Shown: one piece after another, positions 1 through 6,001 of the stretch
How the letters are laid out: every line of letters begins with the position of its first letter
How positions within the stretch are numbered: position 1 is the first letter of the stretch
NCBI GenBank assembly: GCA_021802595.1
Contig: JAJZRT010000234.1
Span: 1-6,347, forward strand
Direction of reading: 5' to 3'
Source: Pseudomonadota bacterium
Lineage (GTDB): Bacteria > Pseudomonadota > Gammaproteobacteria > Burkholderiales > Thiobacillaceae
Length of the DNA: 6,347 bases
Notes under the pieces: model-generated
What the model saw: only the letters and a program-made list of their open reading frames with translations
The model's database searches: none
Told to the model about the DNA's origin: nothing
Made by a program: the position numbers and the translations under genes

Positions 1-1022
1 ATACCGCCGAGCCCGGCGTGCTGTTCGCCGACACCATCAACCGCGACAACACGCTCGCCGACCGCGAGACCCTGACCGCCACCAACCCCTGCGGCGAGAT
101 TCCGCTGCCGCCCTACGGCGCCTGCGACCTCGGCTCGCTCAACCTGACCGCCTTCGTGGTGTCACCGTACACCACTGGCGCCCGTCTCGATCTGGACGCG
201 CTGGCCGACGCGGCTGCGCTGGCAGTTCGCTTTCTTGACGACGTCATCGATGTCTCGCGCTACCCGCTGCCGGCACAGGCGCAGGAAGCGCGCCGCAAGC
301 GGCGTATCGGCCTCGGCATCACCGGGTTGGCGGATGCGCTGGTGCTGCTGGGCCTGCGCTACGACAGCGACGCCGCGCGGCAGCAGGCCGCGCAGGCGAT
401 GCGGACGGTGCGCGATGCCGCCTATCGGGCGTCGGTCGAGCTTGCCCGCGAAAAAGGCGCGTTTCCCGTGTTCGACCGCAATGCCTTCCTGGCAAGCGGC
501 TTCGCCACCCGCCTGCCGGCCGCCATCCGGGATGCCATCGCCACGCACGGGATCCGCAATAGTCATCTATTGGCGATCGCGCCGGCCGGCACCATCAGCC
601 TGCTGGCCAACAACCTCTCCAGCGGCATCGAGCCGGTTTTTTCCGCCGAGGCGGAACGCCGGGTGCTGGAAGCGGATGGCCAATACCGCACCCATCGCGT
701 GGTCGATTACGCATGCCAGTTGTGGCGGCGGCAAGGCGACGGTTTGCCGCCGGCGTTCGTCGAGGCGCGGCAGATCGATCCGCTCGCCCATCTGCAGATG
801 CAGGCCGCGCTGCAGCCCTTGGTCGACAACGCCATATCGAAGACGATCAACGTTGCCGCCGACATCCCGTTCGAACGCTTCGAGGATCTCTACCGGCAGG
901 CCCACGCGCTCGGTCTCAAGGGCTGCACCGTATTCCGTCCCAATCCCGTCACCGGCGCCATCCTCAGCGAGCCGGCCGGCGAGCGGGTGCAATGCTGCAG
1001 CATCGAACGCGAGGCGGACTGA
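1..1022 (+). CDS. nrdJ: Adenosylcobalamin-dependent (class II) ribonucleotide reductase, C-terminal part, cut at the 5' end
   Basis: Reduces ribonucleotides to deoxyribonucleotides for DNA synthesis in the cytoplasm, using a B12-derived radical and needing no oxygen. The frame is open from base 3 to TGA at 1020-1022 (339 residues seen); the N-terminal part lies left of the window. The motif NPCGE at 84-98 carries the Asn/Cys/Glu triad of the active site, and a second Cys (codon 123-125) follows exactly 11 residues later. This matches the C322/C333 spacing I recall for Thermotoga NrdJ: the thiyl-radical Cys and its redox partner. PAGTIS at 582-599 is the substrate-phosphate loop, followed by the family segment SSGIEPVF. 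Near the end is KGCTVFRPN and a vicinal Cys-Cys (993-998), seven residues before the C-terminus, which may be the tail thiol pair that re-reduces the active site. The frame stays intact to the stop. Class II is favoured over class I by the NPCGE form and the 11-residue spacing. The patatin gene follows 6 nt downstream. Confidence 0.93.
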   Translation, partial: TAEPGVLFADTINRDNTLADRETLTATNPCGEIPLPPYGACDLGSLNLTAFVVSPYTTGARLDLDALADAAALAVRFLDDVIDVSRYPLPAQAQEARRKRRIGLGITGLADALVLLGLRYDSDAARQQAAQAMRTVRDAAYRASVELAREKGAFPVFDRNAFLASGFATRLPAAIRDAIATHGIRNSHLLAIAPAGTISLLANNLSSGIEPVFSAEAERRVLEADGQYRTHRVVDYACQLWRRQGDGLPPAFVEARQIDPLAHLQMQAALQPLVDNAISKTINVAADIPFERFEDLYRQAHALGLKGCTVFRPNPVTGAILSEPAGERVQCCSIEREAD

Positions 1023-1028
1023 ACCGGC

Positions 1029-1961
1029 ATGAACAGGCCCCGCCCCCCGCTCATCGGTCTTGCCCTCGGTGGCGGCTCGGCACGCGGCTGGGCGCATATC
1101 GGCGTCCTGCGCGCGCTGGCCGACGCCGGCATCCGGCCCGATCTGGTCTGCGGTACCTCGATCGGCGCACTGGTGGGCGCCGCCTACGTCGGCGATGAGC
1201 TCGACCGGCTGGAAACCTGGGTACGCAGCCTGCGCCTGCAGACGGTGGTGAGCTTTCTCGATTTCTCGCTCAACGGCGGACTGATCAAGGGCGACAGGCT
1301 GATCGAGTTTTTCCGTGCGCATTTTGTCGACCGCGACATCGGCGAGCTGGCGCGGCCATTCGGCGCCGTCGCCACCGACCTGCGCCGTGGACGCGAGGTG
1401 TGGCTGCGCGAGGGCAGGGTGACGGATGCGGTGCGCGCCTCGATCGCACTGCCGGGGCTGTTCACCCCCGCGCAGCGCGACGGCAGCTGGCTGGTCGACG
1501 GCGGCCTGGTCAACCCGGTGCCGGTGTCGCTGTGCCGGGCAATGGGAGCCGATCTCGTGATTGCGGTCGACCTGAATGCCGACCTGCTCGGGCGCCACCT
1601 CAAGCCCAGGCCCGCCAAGGTCCCGCGCCAGCGCGACCCGGCCGGACCCGAAACCCTGACCGATACCGTGATGGCACGCATCCAGATAGGCATGTCGCAG
1701 CTCGGCATCAATCACGACGGGGAACCCCGCCCTCCCGCCATGCTCGATGTGCTGGCGAGCAGCATCAACATCATGCAGGTGCTGATCACGCGCAGCCGGC
1801 TGGCGGGCGAGCCGGCCGACGTGATGATCACGCCCCTGCTGGCCGATCTGGACTTGATGGACTTCCACCGCGGCAGCATTGCCATCGACGCCGGGCGCCG
1901 GGCGGTCGAATTCGCGCTGCCGCAGTTGCAGGCGCGCCTGAATGGCGCGAATGACGGTTGA
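1029..1961 (+). CDS. Patatin-like serine hydrolase (RssA/NTE-type phospholipase family)
   Basis: A predicted lipid acyl hydrolase (lysophospholipase or esterase) with the patatin Ser-Asp dyad; the natural substrate cannot be told from sequence. In the 310-aa product, GGGSARG at residues 14-20 is the oxyanion-hole glycine loop, GTSIG at 42-46 is the nucleophile elbow with Ser44, and DGG at 157-159 supplies the catalytic Asp157, followed by the usual NPVPV segment. All catalytic parts are present. Length is close to E. coli RssA (about 300 aa), which lacks a membrane anchor; no signal peptide or membrane helix is visible here, so a cytoplasmic or membrane-peripheral location is inferred. The ATG lies 6 nt after the nrdJ stop, with only a distant GAGG at 1011-1014 as possible Shine-Dalgarno, so translation is probably coupled to nrdJ. 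I see no functional link to nucleotide reduction. The gene ends 15 nt from the convergent GIY-YIG gene. Confidence 0.93.
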   Translation: MNRPRPPLIGLALGGGSARGWAHIGVLRALADAGIRPDLVCGTSIGALVGAAYVGDELDRLETWVRSLRLQTVVSFLDFSLNGGLIKGDRLIEFFRAHFVDRDIGELARPFGAVATDLRRGREVWLREGRVTDAVRASIALPGLFTPAQRDGSWLVDGGLVNPVPVSLCRAMGADLVIAVDLNADLLGRHLKPRPAKVPRQRDPAGPETLTDTVMARIQIGMSQLGINHDGEPRPPAMLDVLASSINIMQVLITRSRLAGEPADVMITPLLADLDLMDFHRGSIAIDAGRRAVEFALPQLQARLNGANDG

Positions 1962-1976
1962 TCACGGAATGCCGGG

Positions 1977-2249
1977 TCAGGGCGGGAAGGTGAACAGCGC
2001 CAGCTTGCGCGCGCGGTCCAGCCGCTTGATCGCCGCTTCACGCCGCGCAGCCTCCGCGCGGCTGGCGGCGGCCTCGACATAGACCAGTGCCACCGGACGG
2101 CGGCTGCGCGTGTAGCGCGCACCCGGACCGCCCTCGCCGTTATGTTCGGCGACACGGCGGTCAACGTCGGTGGTGATGCCGGTATAGAGCGTGCCGTCGG
2201 CGCAGCGCAGCATGTAGACCTGCCACGCGGCGCCCGGAGCGGTCGGCAT
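1977..2249 (-). CDS. GIY-YIG nuclease-superfamily protein (YhbQ/UPF0213-like), 90 aa
   Basis: A single-domain GIY-YIG protein, a fold shared with UvrC and homing endonucleases; stand-alone members are predicted DNA nucleases of mostly unknown role. In the 90-aa product, VYML at residues 11-14 stands for the GIY half and YTGI at 22-25 for the YIG half. DRR (30-32) with His36 carries the conserved arginine region, and REAAIKRL (70-77) contains the expected metal-binding Glu71. The domain fills the whole protein, as is usual for this family. The frame is open further upstream, to an ATG at 2409-2411, but that stretch lies inside the upstream gene and is out of family. The start at 2249 (MPTAPG) puts the conserved WQVY motif eight residues in. 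It begins 7 nt after the stop of the EAL-like/HDOD gene with no good Shine-Dalgarno, so translational coupling is likely. Confidence 0.92.
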   Translation of the reverse strand: MPTAPGAAWQVYMLRCADGTLYTGITTDVDRRVAEHNGEGGPGARYTRSRRPVALVYVEAAASRAEAARREAAIKRLDRARKLALFTFPP

Positions 2250-2256
2250 GCTCAGG

Positions 2257-3606
2257 TCATACGTCGGCGGACAGCTGTTGCGCCCACAGCAGCGCATCCA
2301 TGTGCACGCCGTTGATGTCGGCGACGTCGCGCCCGATCTGTCCGGCCAGAGTTTCGATGCTGCTCTGGTCATCCAGCTCGCAGGCGATCGCCAGCGACAG
2401 ATAGGGCGCATACGGCCCGCGCCCCGCGATGATGGCCTCGGTGATTTCGGCGGGCAGGCTGATCTGCTTCAGCACCTGTTCCATCGGTATGTGCATCACC
2501 ACGTCGAGCAGCGAAAACAGTCCGGCGACGAAAATCTCGTCGCGCGCCTTGGCAAACAGTGCGCGTCCGGCCAACTGTTCGGCCACCCGGGCACGTACCA
2601 GGGCATTTTCCAGCACGGCCTGGTCGAGTTCCTGGGCCTGGCCGCCGGTGAACAGGATCAGCGTCAGCCAGCGATAGAGCTTGTCCTGCCCCATCACCAT
2701 CAGCGCCTGTTCGATGCCGCCGATCTTGTGCATCAAGCCCATGCCGGGCGAATTGACGTAGCGCAGCAGGCGCACCGACAGCGCCGGGTCGTGGCGGAAC
2801 TGCGCCGCCAGCACGGGCTGCTCGGCGCCGGTACGCACCCGGTTCATCAGGTCCAGCACCTTGGCGCGCGACGGCCCCATCACCGGGCTGCCGAGGTTTT
2901 CGCGGCGGGTGATGAACGGCCCCATGAACAGCGCAAACTGCAGCTTGTGGCACATGTGGAAGGCTTCCAGTGTCTGCACGTCGGTTGCGACAAAGCGCTT
3001 TCCCGCAGCCAGCTTGGACACGGCCGCCATCTGGGCGGTAATGGCGGGGATGTCTTCGCTGCTCACGTCCATCGCCACATAATCCGCATGCGGCAGCAAC
3101 CCGTGGCGGTCGGGGCGCATGACCGCATCCGCCTGCACCGCAAAACTGAACCCGCGCGATTTCAGCTCGGCCAAGCGGGCCAGCAGGGCATCGTCGACCA
3201 CAGTCGCGACGCCGAGGTTGAGGAACCAGACCGTACCGGCAGCAGGCCATTCCTCGATGAGCGGATGGCCCAGAGTGGCCGGGGCAATCGGCACGAACGC
3301 CAGGCGCTGCCCCAGCATGCGCGCAATGTCCATGCGCTGCAGGTTGCCGAGCAGGGTGTCATCGTAGAGACGCTGCACTTCGGGCAGCGCCGCGTCGTTC
3401 GCCTCGTCGGCGCCACGGCGCAGCATGAAAGTGTAGGCCGCGACCTTCTGGTCTCGACCCAGCATCGCCTCCCGGCGCATCACCGACGGCGCTTTTTCAG
3501 CTGGCTTGGGGCCCGGCCTGGCCGCGGGCTCGACCGCTGCCACGGCACGCGGGGCTGGCGCCGGAGCCTGCTCTTTATTGAACATTCCGACAAGACGATT
3601 CAACAC
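2257..3606 (-). CDS. EAL-like/HDOD signalling protein (YuxH type) with a degenerate EAL half
   Basis: A 449-aa cytoplasmic signalling protein. Residues 1-40 are a flexible Pro/Ala-rich leader, about 45-240 an EAL-like domain and about 245-430 an HDOD domain (DPALSVRLLRYVNSP at 273-287 is its hallmark). Compared by eye with active cyclic-di-GMP phosphodiesterases, the EAL signature reads TFM (59-61), the DDFG site reads QADA (158-161) and the AEGVET site reads ATDVQT (207-212). Metal ligands are therefore lost and hydrolysis of cyclic di-GMP is unlikely. HDOD domains are non-catalytic relatives of HD-GYP, often acting in signalling protein complexes for motility, attachment or stress. The start is GTG at 3604-3606, supported by a strong GGAGGAG 6 nt upstream; this frame has no closer ATG before codon 8. 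The gene is divergent from the 321-aa unknown and closely followed by the GIY-YIG gene. The specific pathway is unknown. Confidence 0.93.
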   Translation of the reverse strand: MLNRLVGMFNKEQAPAPAPRAVAAVEPAARPGPKPAEKAPSVMRREAMLGRDQKVAAYTFMLRRGADEANDAALPEVQRLYDDTLLGNLQRMDIARMLGQRLAFVPIAPATLGHPLIEEWPAAGTVWFLNLGVATVVDDALLARLAELKSRGFSFAVQADAVMRPDRHGLLPHADYVAMDVSSEDIPAITAQMAAVSKLAAGKRFVATDVQTLEAFHMCHKLQFALFMGPFITRRENLGSPVMGPSRAKVLDLMNRVRTGAEQPVLAAQFRHDPALSVRLLRYVNSPGMGLMHKIGGIEQALMVMGQDKLYRWLTLILFTGGQAQELDQAVLENALVRARVAEQLAGRALFAKARDEIFVAGLFSLLDVVMHIPMEQVLKQISLPAEITEAIIAGRGPYAPYLSLAIACELDDQSSIETLAGQIGRDVADINGVHMDALLWAQQLSADV

Positions 3607-3612
3607 GCTTCA

Positions 3613-3619
3613 CTCCTCC
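3613..3619 (-). promoter_or_regulatory. Strong Shine-Dalgarno of the EAL-like/HDOD gene
   Basis: The minus strand reads GGAGGAG, then six bases, then GTG TTG AAT. This near-perfect anti-16S match fixes the GTG at 3604-3606 as the start even though it is not ATG. Confidence 0.85.
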
Positions 3620-3699
3620 GCGACATACCTGGGCCAATCAGATGAATAAACGGCAAGCGCGTCAGGGACTGAAGCCTGCCCATACAAATTTTCAGGGCT

Positions 3700-3714
3700 G
3701 GCGCGTACCGCGCC
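3700..3714. repeat. Perfect inverted repeat GGCGCG-TAC-CGCGCC
   Basis: Six-base arms flank a 3-nt centre. There is no T-run on either side in either direction, so it does not look like an intrinsic terminator. It lies 94 nt upstream of the EAL-like/HDOD start codon, where it could be an operator for a dimeric regulator or a hairpin in the leader. In DNA this rich in G+C a 6+6 match can arise by chance. Confidence 0.45.
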
Positions 3715-3802
3715 GACATCTGCCGTGTTATGCCAGCATCCCCCCCGAAAAAGGACGTTTTCATGTGTGGCGAACGCCCGCTACGGCCTAGGGGCCCGCC
3801 AC

Positions 3803-3811
3803 TGCTATGCT
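3803..3811 (+). promoter_or_regulatory. Possible extended -10 promoter for the 321-aa gene
   Basis: TGC-TATGCT fits the extended -10 pattern TGnTATnnT. No good -35 hexamer lies 16-18 bases upstream. Transcription from here would give a leader of roughly 155 nt that includes the inverted repeat at 3876-3895. This is a weak call based on one box only. Confidence 0.2.
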
Positions 3812-3875
3812 GATAAACGAGACGCCCTGATTGGAATGCCTTCAACAGGAACGGAACGCGATAAAGTGTACCTAT

Positions 3876-3895
3876 CGGCATTTTTCCACATGCCG
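3876..3895. repeat. Perfect inverted repeat CGGCAT-(8 nt)-ATGCCG
   Basis: Six-base arms at 3876-3881 and 3890-3895 flank the loop TTTTCCAC. It lies 79 nt before the ATG of the 321-aa gene. It could be an operator or a leader hairpin. It is not followed by a T-run, so it is not a standard terminator. Confidence 0.45.
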
Positions 3896-3959
3896 GGATG
3901 AACGCTACCACCGCAACAACGACGCATACGCCATTGCCCCGATCCGATCACCGAACGCG

Positions 3960-3966
3960 AGGAGAG
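3960..3966 (+). promoter_or_regulatory. Shine-Dalgarno deciding the start of the 321-aa gene
   Basis: AGGAGAG, followed by eight bases and then ATG at 3975-3977. It supports this internal ATG over the longer open frame from 3831, which has no comparable site. Confidence 0.75.
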
Positions 3967-3974
3967 CCCCGTCC

Positions 3975-4940
3975 ATGCAGATCGAATGCTATGCCCAGCG
4001 CCTGCTCAATCCGTTTCGTGGCGTGGTACACACGATCCGGTACCAGTCGGCCGAGGCAGTGACGACCGATGGCATCGAGTGGGATATCTATGTGGCCAAC
4101 GATGCCCTGCTCGACGGCCTGGGACGCGCCGGGCGGCGCGCGCAGATTTCCGACATCCGTTATGGCCACTGGTCAGCGGAAAAAGGACTGAAACGCGGCC
4201 CACTGTATCCGTCGGACGATTTCAGGCGGCTGGAAAACATGGGCGCCGTAGTGTACGAGCACCTGCTCAAGGTGCATCGCGAGGTTCCCTTCGCTTTCAG
4301 CGACCAGTTCGAGCTGTGGCTGCTCGATCGACACGACCAGCCGCTCGCGCTGCTGCACAGCGTGCGCACCGACATCGAAACTGACACCCGGCCGCCGCTC
4401 GACTGGCGTGCTGGCATGGCGGCACAGGAACATTTCCGGAGTACTGCGGTGGCCGGCCTCGACGAGACCGCCGGCGTCTATCTGACGCGCCATGTGAACA
4501 GCCTCGCCAGCGGCGTAGTGCAGTGGTTCCGCCGTTCGGACGACGGTGCTGGGCTGGGACTGCATACGCTCAAGGGCGGCGACCACCTGCGCGGCCGCGT
4601 ACTCGATGCCGATGCCTTTCCCCAGCTCTTCATCTCAACCACGGGCATGGACGAAGCGCACACTCGGCTGGTGCACGATTACCATGCCTGGCAGGCGCCG
4701 TGGATGCTGCTGCTGCCGCACCTCGATCCCGCCGCCCGCAGCCGGCTCGAGGCCTGCGCCTTCCAGCAGGCCGAACTGATCGAGAAACACTGCCGGCTCT
4801 ATCCCCTCGTGCTCGACCGTCCCGCGCTGCATGCCGCGCGGGTCGAGGCGGCGCTGATGCGCAGCCAGCCGTGCAAGAAGCCGGAAAACGAAGTCATGCC
4901 GATGTACTACATCGAACTCGGCGTCAGCGCCGACGAATAG
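3975..4940 (+). CDS. Uncharacterised 321-aa soluble protein
   Basis: I do not recognise this protein and assign no function. It has no signal peptide and no membrane helix, so it is probably cytoplasmic. It is rich in aromatic residues and histidine, with segments that look like a folded globular domain: WDIYVAND (36-43), ISDIRYGHW (58-66), QFELWLLD (111-118), HAWQAPWMLLLPHLD (237-251) and a final MYYIELGVSADE. The last 70 residues look mostly helical. Base composition and codon use match the other genes, which argues for a real, resident gene. The start at 3975 is chosen for its Shine-Dalgarno and because the open frame upstream (from 3831) has poor codon bias. The gene is transcribed alone, divergent from the EAL-like/HDOD gene and convergent with the exported-protein gene 38 nt away. 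A link to the divergent signalling gene through shared regulation is possible but unproven. Confidence 0.85.
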   Translation: MQIECYAQRLLNPFRGVVHTIRYQSAEAVTTDGIEWDIYVANDALLDGLGRAGRRAQISDIRYGHWSAEKGLKRGPLYPSDDFRRLENMGAVVYEHLLKVHREVPFAFSDQFELWLLDRHDQPLALLHSVRTDIETDTRPPLDWRAGMAAQEHFRSTAVAGLDETAGVYLTRHVNSLASGVVQWFRRSDDGAGLGLHTLKGGDHLRGRVLDADAFPQLFISTTGMDEAHTRLVHDYHAWQAPWMLLLPHLDPAARSRLEACAFQQAELIEKHCRLYPLVLDRPALHAARVEAALMRSQPCKKPENEVMPMYYIELGVSADE

Positions 4941-4978
4941 TCCGACGCGGGATAGCTGCAGGCAACACGGCGGCAGGG

Positions 4979-5449
4979 CTATTTCCCGGGCGTAAGTGCC
5001 TGTTCGATTTTCCGGCTGTCGACATATTTTTCCAGTTCGCCGAGGCCCTGGGTCACGCCGGGATCGGCGAACAGTTCGCGGGCGGCAACCTGGCCCAGCA
5101 TCTGGAACCCCGTCTGCACCGCGACGGCCCCCTCGTATTTCACCGCCTGTTGCGCCTGTGATCGGCACGATACGGTGAGCAGCGTTTCGAACAGCTGCGC
5201 CGCGGATCGGGTGATCCCGGCACGCTCCGCATCGGTAACGGAGGCAATCGATCTGACTGCAGGATGCAGGGCGGCGGTGGCGAACATCCATTTGACCAAC
5301 GCATTCTTGTCAGCCGTGGTCGTCGATTCCACCAGACACTTGGCCAGATCGTCCGAATACGGACCCGCCTGTGCCGTCCCCGCGCTCAGCGCCAATGCGC
5401 CCCACAGGGCAGCCAGCCTATATCTCGTCGCCTGGTCTCGTAACGTCAT
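4979..5449 (-). CDS. Small exported protein with two cysteines, function unknown
   Basis: A 156-aa protein with a Sec-type signal peptide: Arg-containing N-terminus, hydrophobic core at about 12-23 and a likely cleavage after AQA (26-28). The mature part of about 128 residues is helical in character and has just two cysteines, Cys38 and Cys95, which could form a disulfide in the periplasm. The stretch DLAKCLVESTTTADKNALVKW (34-54) looks like the core of a conserved family, but I cannot name it. No lipobox or membrane anchor follows the signal. The ATG at 5447-5449 has GAGGA 7 nt upstream, and that site overlaps the stop codon of the gcvR-like gene, so co-transcription with it is very likely. 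It is the last gene of the minus-strand cluster. Its role in relation to GcvR or the membrane protein is unknown. Confidence 0.85.
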   Translation of the reverse strand: MTLRDQATRYRLAALWGALALSAGTAQAGPYSDDLAKCLVESTTTADKNALVKWMFATAALHPAVRSIASVTDAERAGITRSAAQLFETLLTVSCRSQAQQAVKYEGAVAVQTGFQMLGQVAARELFADPGVTQGLGELEKYVDSRKIEQALTPGK

Positions 5450-5456
5450 GGCCGCG

Positions 5457-5461
5457 TCCTC
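5457..5461 (-). promoter_or_regulatory. Shine-Dalgarno overlapping the gcvR-like stop codon
   Basis: The minus strand reads TGAGGA, then seven bases, then ATG. TGA is the stop of the gcvR-like gene and GAGGA is the ribosome site of the next gene, an arrangement typical of coupled translation. Confidence 0.7.
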
Positions 5462-5999
5462 AACCCCGCACCGGCTCGAAGGTCGCGTCGAGGTTCTGGT
5501 CGTCGCAATAATCCAGGAAATCGCCGCGCAGGGTGGCGATGTGGGCGTCGGCAGGAATGCCGAGCGTCATGTGGACGGCAAACATCGGTGCACCGGTATG
5601 CGGGGCGGGATAGGTTTCGGTGTCGAGCGCCTCGATGTTGATGTGCAGGCGCGCGAAGAAATTGGCCAGGCTGTTGACGATGCCGGGCTGGTCAAGCGCG
5701 GCGACTTCGACGGTATAGGGAATCAGCGGCTTGTCGGCGCGCGTCGGGCGGGTGCGCTGCTGGGTAAGCGCAAGACCGAGTTCTTCGGCGACGGCGGGAA
5801 GGCGCGATTCCAGTTTTGCCAGCGCATCCCAGCTTCCCGACACGCGCATCAGCAGCGCAAAGCGCCCGCCGAGCGCGGCCATGCGCGATTCCTCGATATT
5901 GCACCCGGACTCGTTGATGCGGCGGGTGAAGCCCTCCACCAGGCCGATTTTGTCTTCTCCACTGGCGGTGATGACGAGGGATTCGGTGTCGTTGGCCAT
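5460..5999 (-). CDS. gcvR: GcvR-like regulator with two ACT domains
   Basis: A 179-aa cytoplasmic protein made of two ACT domains. The first is at about 7-80, with GEDKIGLVEGFTRRI at 14-28 and NIEESRMAALGGRFALL at 34-50. The second is at about 93-175, with DQPGIVNSLANFFA at 103-116 and NIEALDTETY at 121-130. In E. coli, GcvR (190 aa) binds glycine and blocks the activator GcvA, controlling the glycine cleavage operon; it does not itself bind DNA. Domain layout and length fit. No gcvA or gcv gene is in the window, so the physiological target is inferred from family only, and a more general ACT regulator is possible. The frame is open to an ATG at 6120-6122, but that region overlaps the upstream gene. 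The ATG at 5997-5999 is chosen since the first ACT strand begins right after it. It lies 2 nt past the upstream stop, with GGGAG 11 nt before it. Confidence 0.88.
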   Translation of the reverse strand: MANDTESLVITASGEDKIGLVEGFTRRINESGCNIEESRMAALGGRFALLMRVSGSWDALAKLESRLPAVAEELGLALTQQRTRPTRADKPLIPYTVEVAALDQPGIVNSLANFFARLHINIEALDTETYPAPHTGAPMFAVHMTLGIPADAHIATLRGDFLDYCDDQNLDATFEPVRG

Positions 6000-6001
6000 T
6001 G

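Larger units (their letters stand above)
3607..3974. other. Divergent intergenic region, 368 nt, no credible gene
   Basis: This lies between the start codons of the minus-strand EAL-like/HDOD gene and the plus-strand 321-aa gene, so it must hold promoters for both. By eye it is richer in A+T than its flanks, with a run of seven C at 3740-3746. It contains two clean inverted repeats (3700-3714 and 3876-3895), a repeated TCAGGG at 3662 and 3692, and Shine-Dalgarno sites at both ends. Open frames crossing it (minus 3600-3911; plus extension from 3831) encode sequence without any recognisable domain and lack the codon bias of the neighbours. I found no convincing sigma-70, sigma-54 or FliA promoter with both boxes at correct spacing, and no RNA gene I can name. 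Confidence 0.75.

Noticed and set aside
567..1868. Long minus-strand open frame (433 codons) opposite nrdJ and the patatin gene
   Set aside because: It lies antisense to two genes with intact catalytic motifs, spans their junction, and its product has no recognisable domain; G+C-rich DNA often gives such shadows.
2248..3645. Long plus-strand open frame (465 codons) opposite the EAL-like/HDOD gene
   Set aside because: Composition is Gln/His/Arg-rich, as expected of the reverse complement of a G+C-rich gene; the minus frame has clear domains and a strong ribosome site.
3723..3740. Minus-strand TGGCATAACACGGCA as a sigma-54 site
   Set aside because: The GG-to-GC spacing is nine rather than ten bases and the TTGC half is missing.
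3747..3762. GAAAA-N6-TTTTC stem as a terminator or operator
   Set aside because: The stem is five weak pairs with no G+C core, and no gene ends nearby.
3809..3816. GCTGATAA resembling a FliA -10 box, which would fit a motility role
   Set aside because: No TAAA-type -35 element lies about 15 bases upstream.
3600..3911. Minus-strand open frame (103 codons) in the intergenic region
   Set aside because: It overlaps the EAL-like/HDOD start, shows no domain, lacks the codon bias of neighbours and has no good ribosome site.
3831..3974. N-terminal extension of the 321-aa gene to an ATG at 3831
   Set aside because: The extra 48 residues have poor codon bias and no ribosome site, while ATG 3975 has AGGAGAG at a proper distance.
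4921..4948. GCGTC/GACGC arms around the stop of the 321-aa gene as a terminator
   Set aside because: Only five pairs with an 18-nt loop and no T-run; too weak to call.
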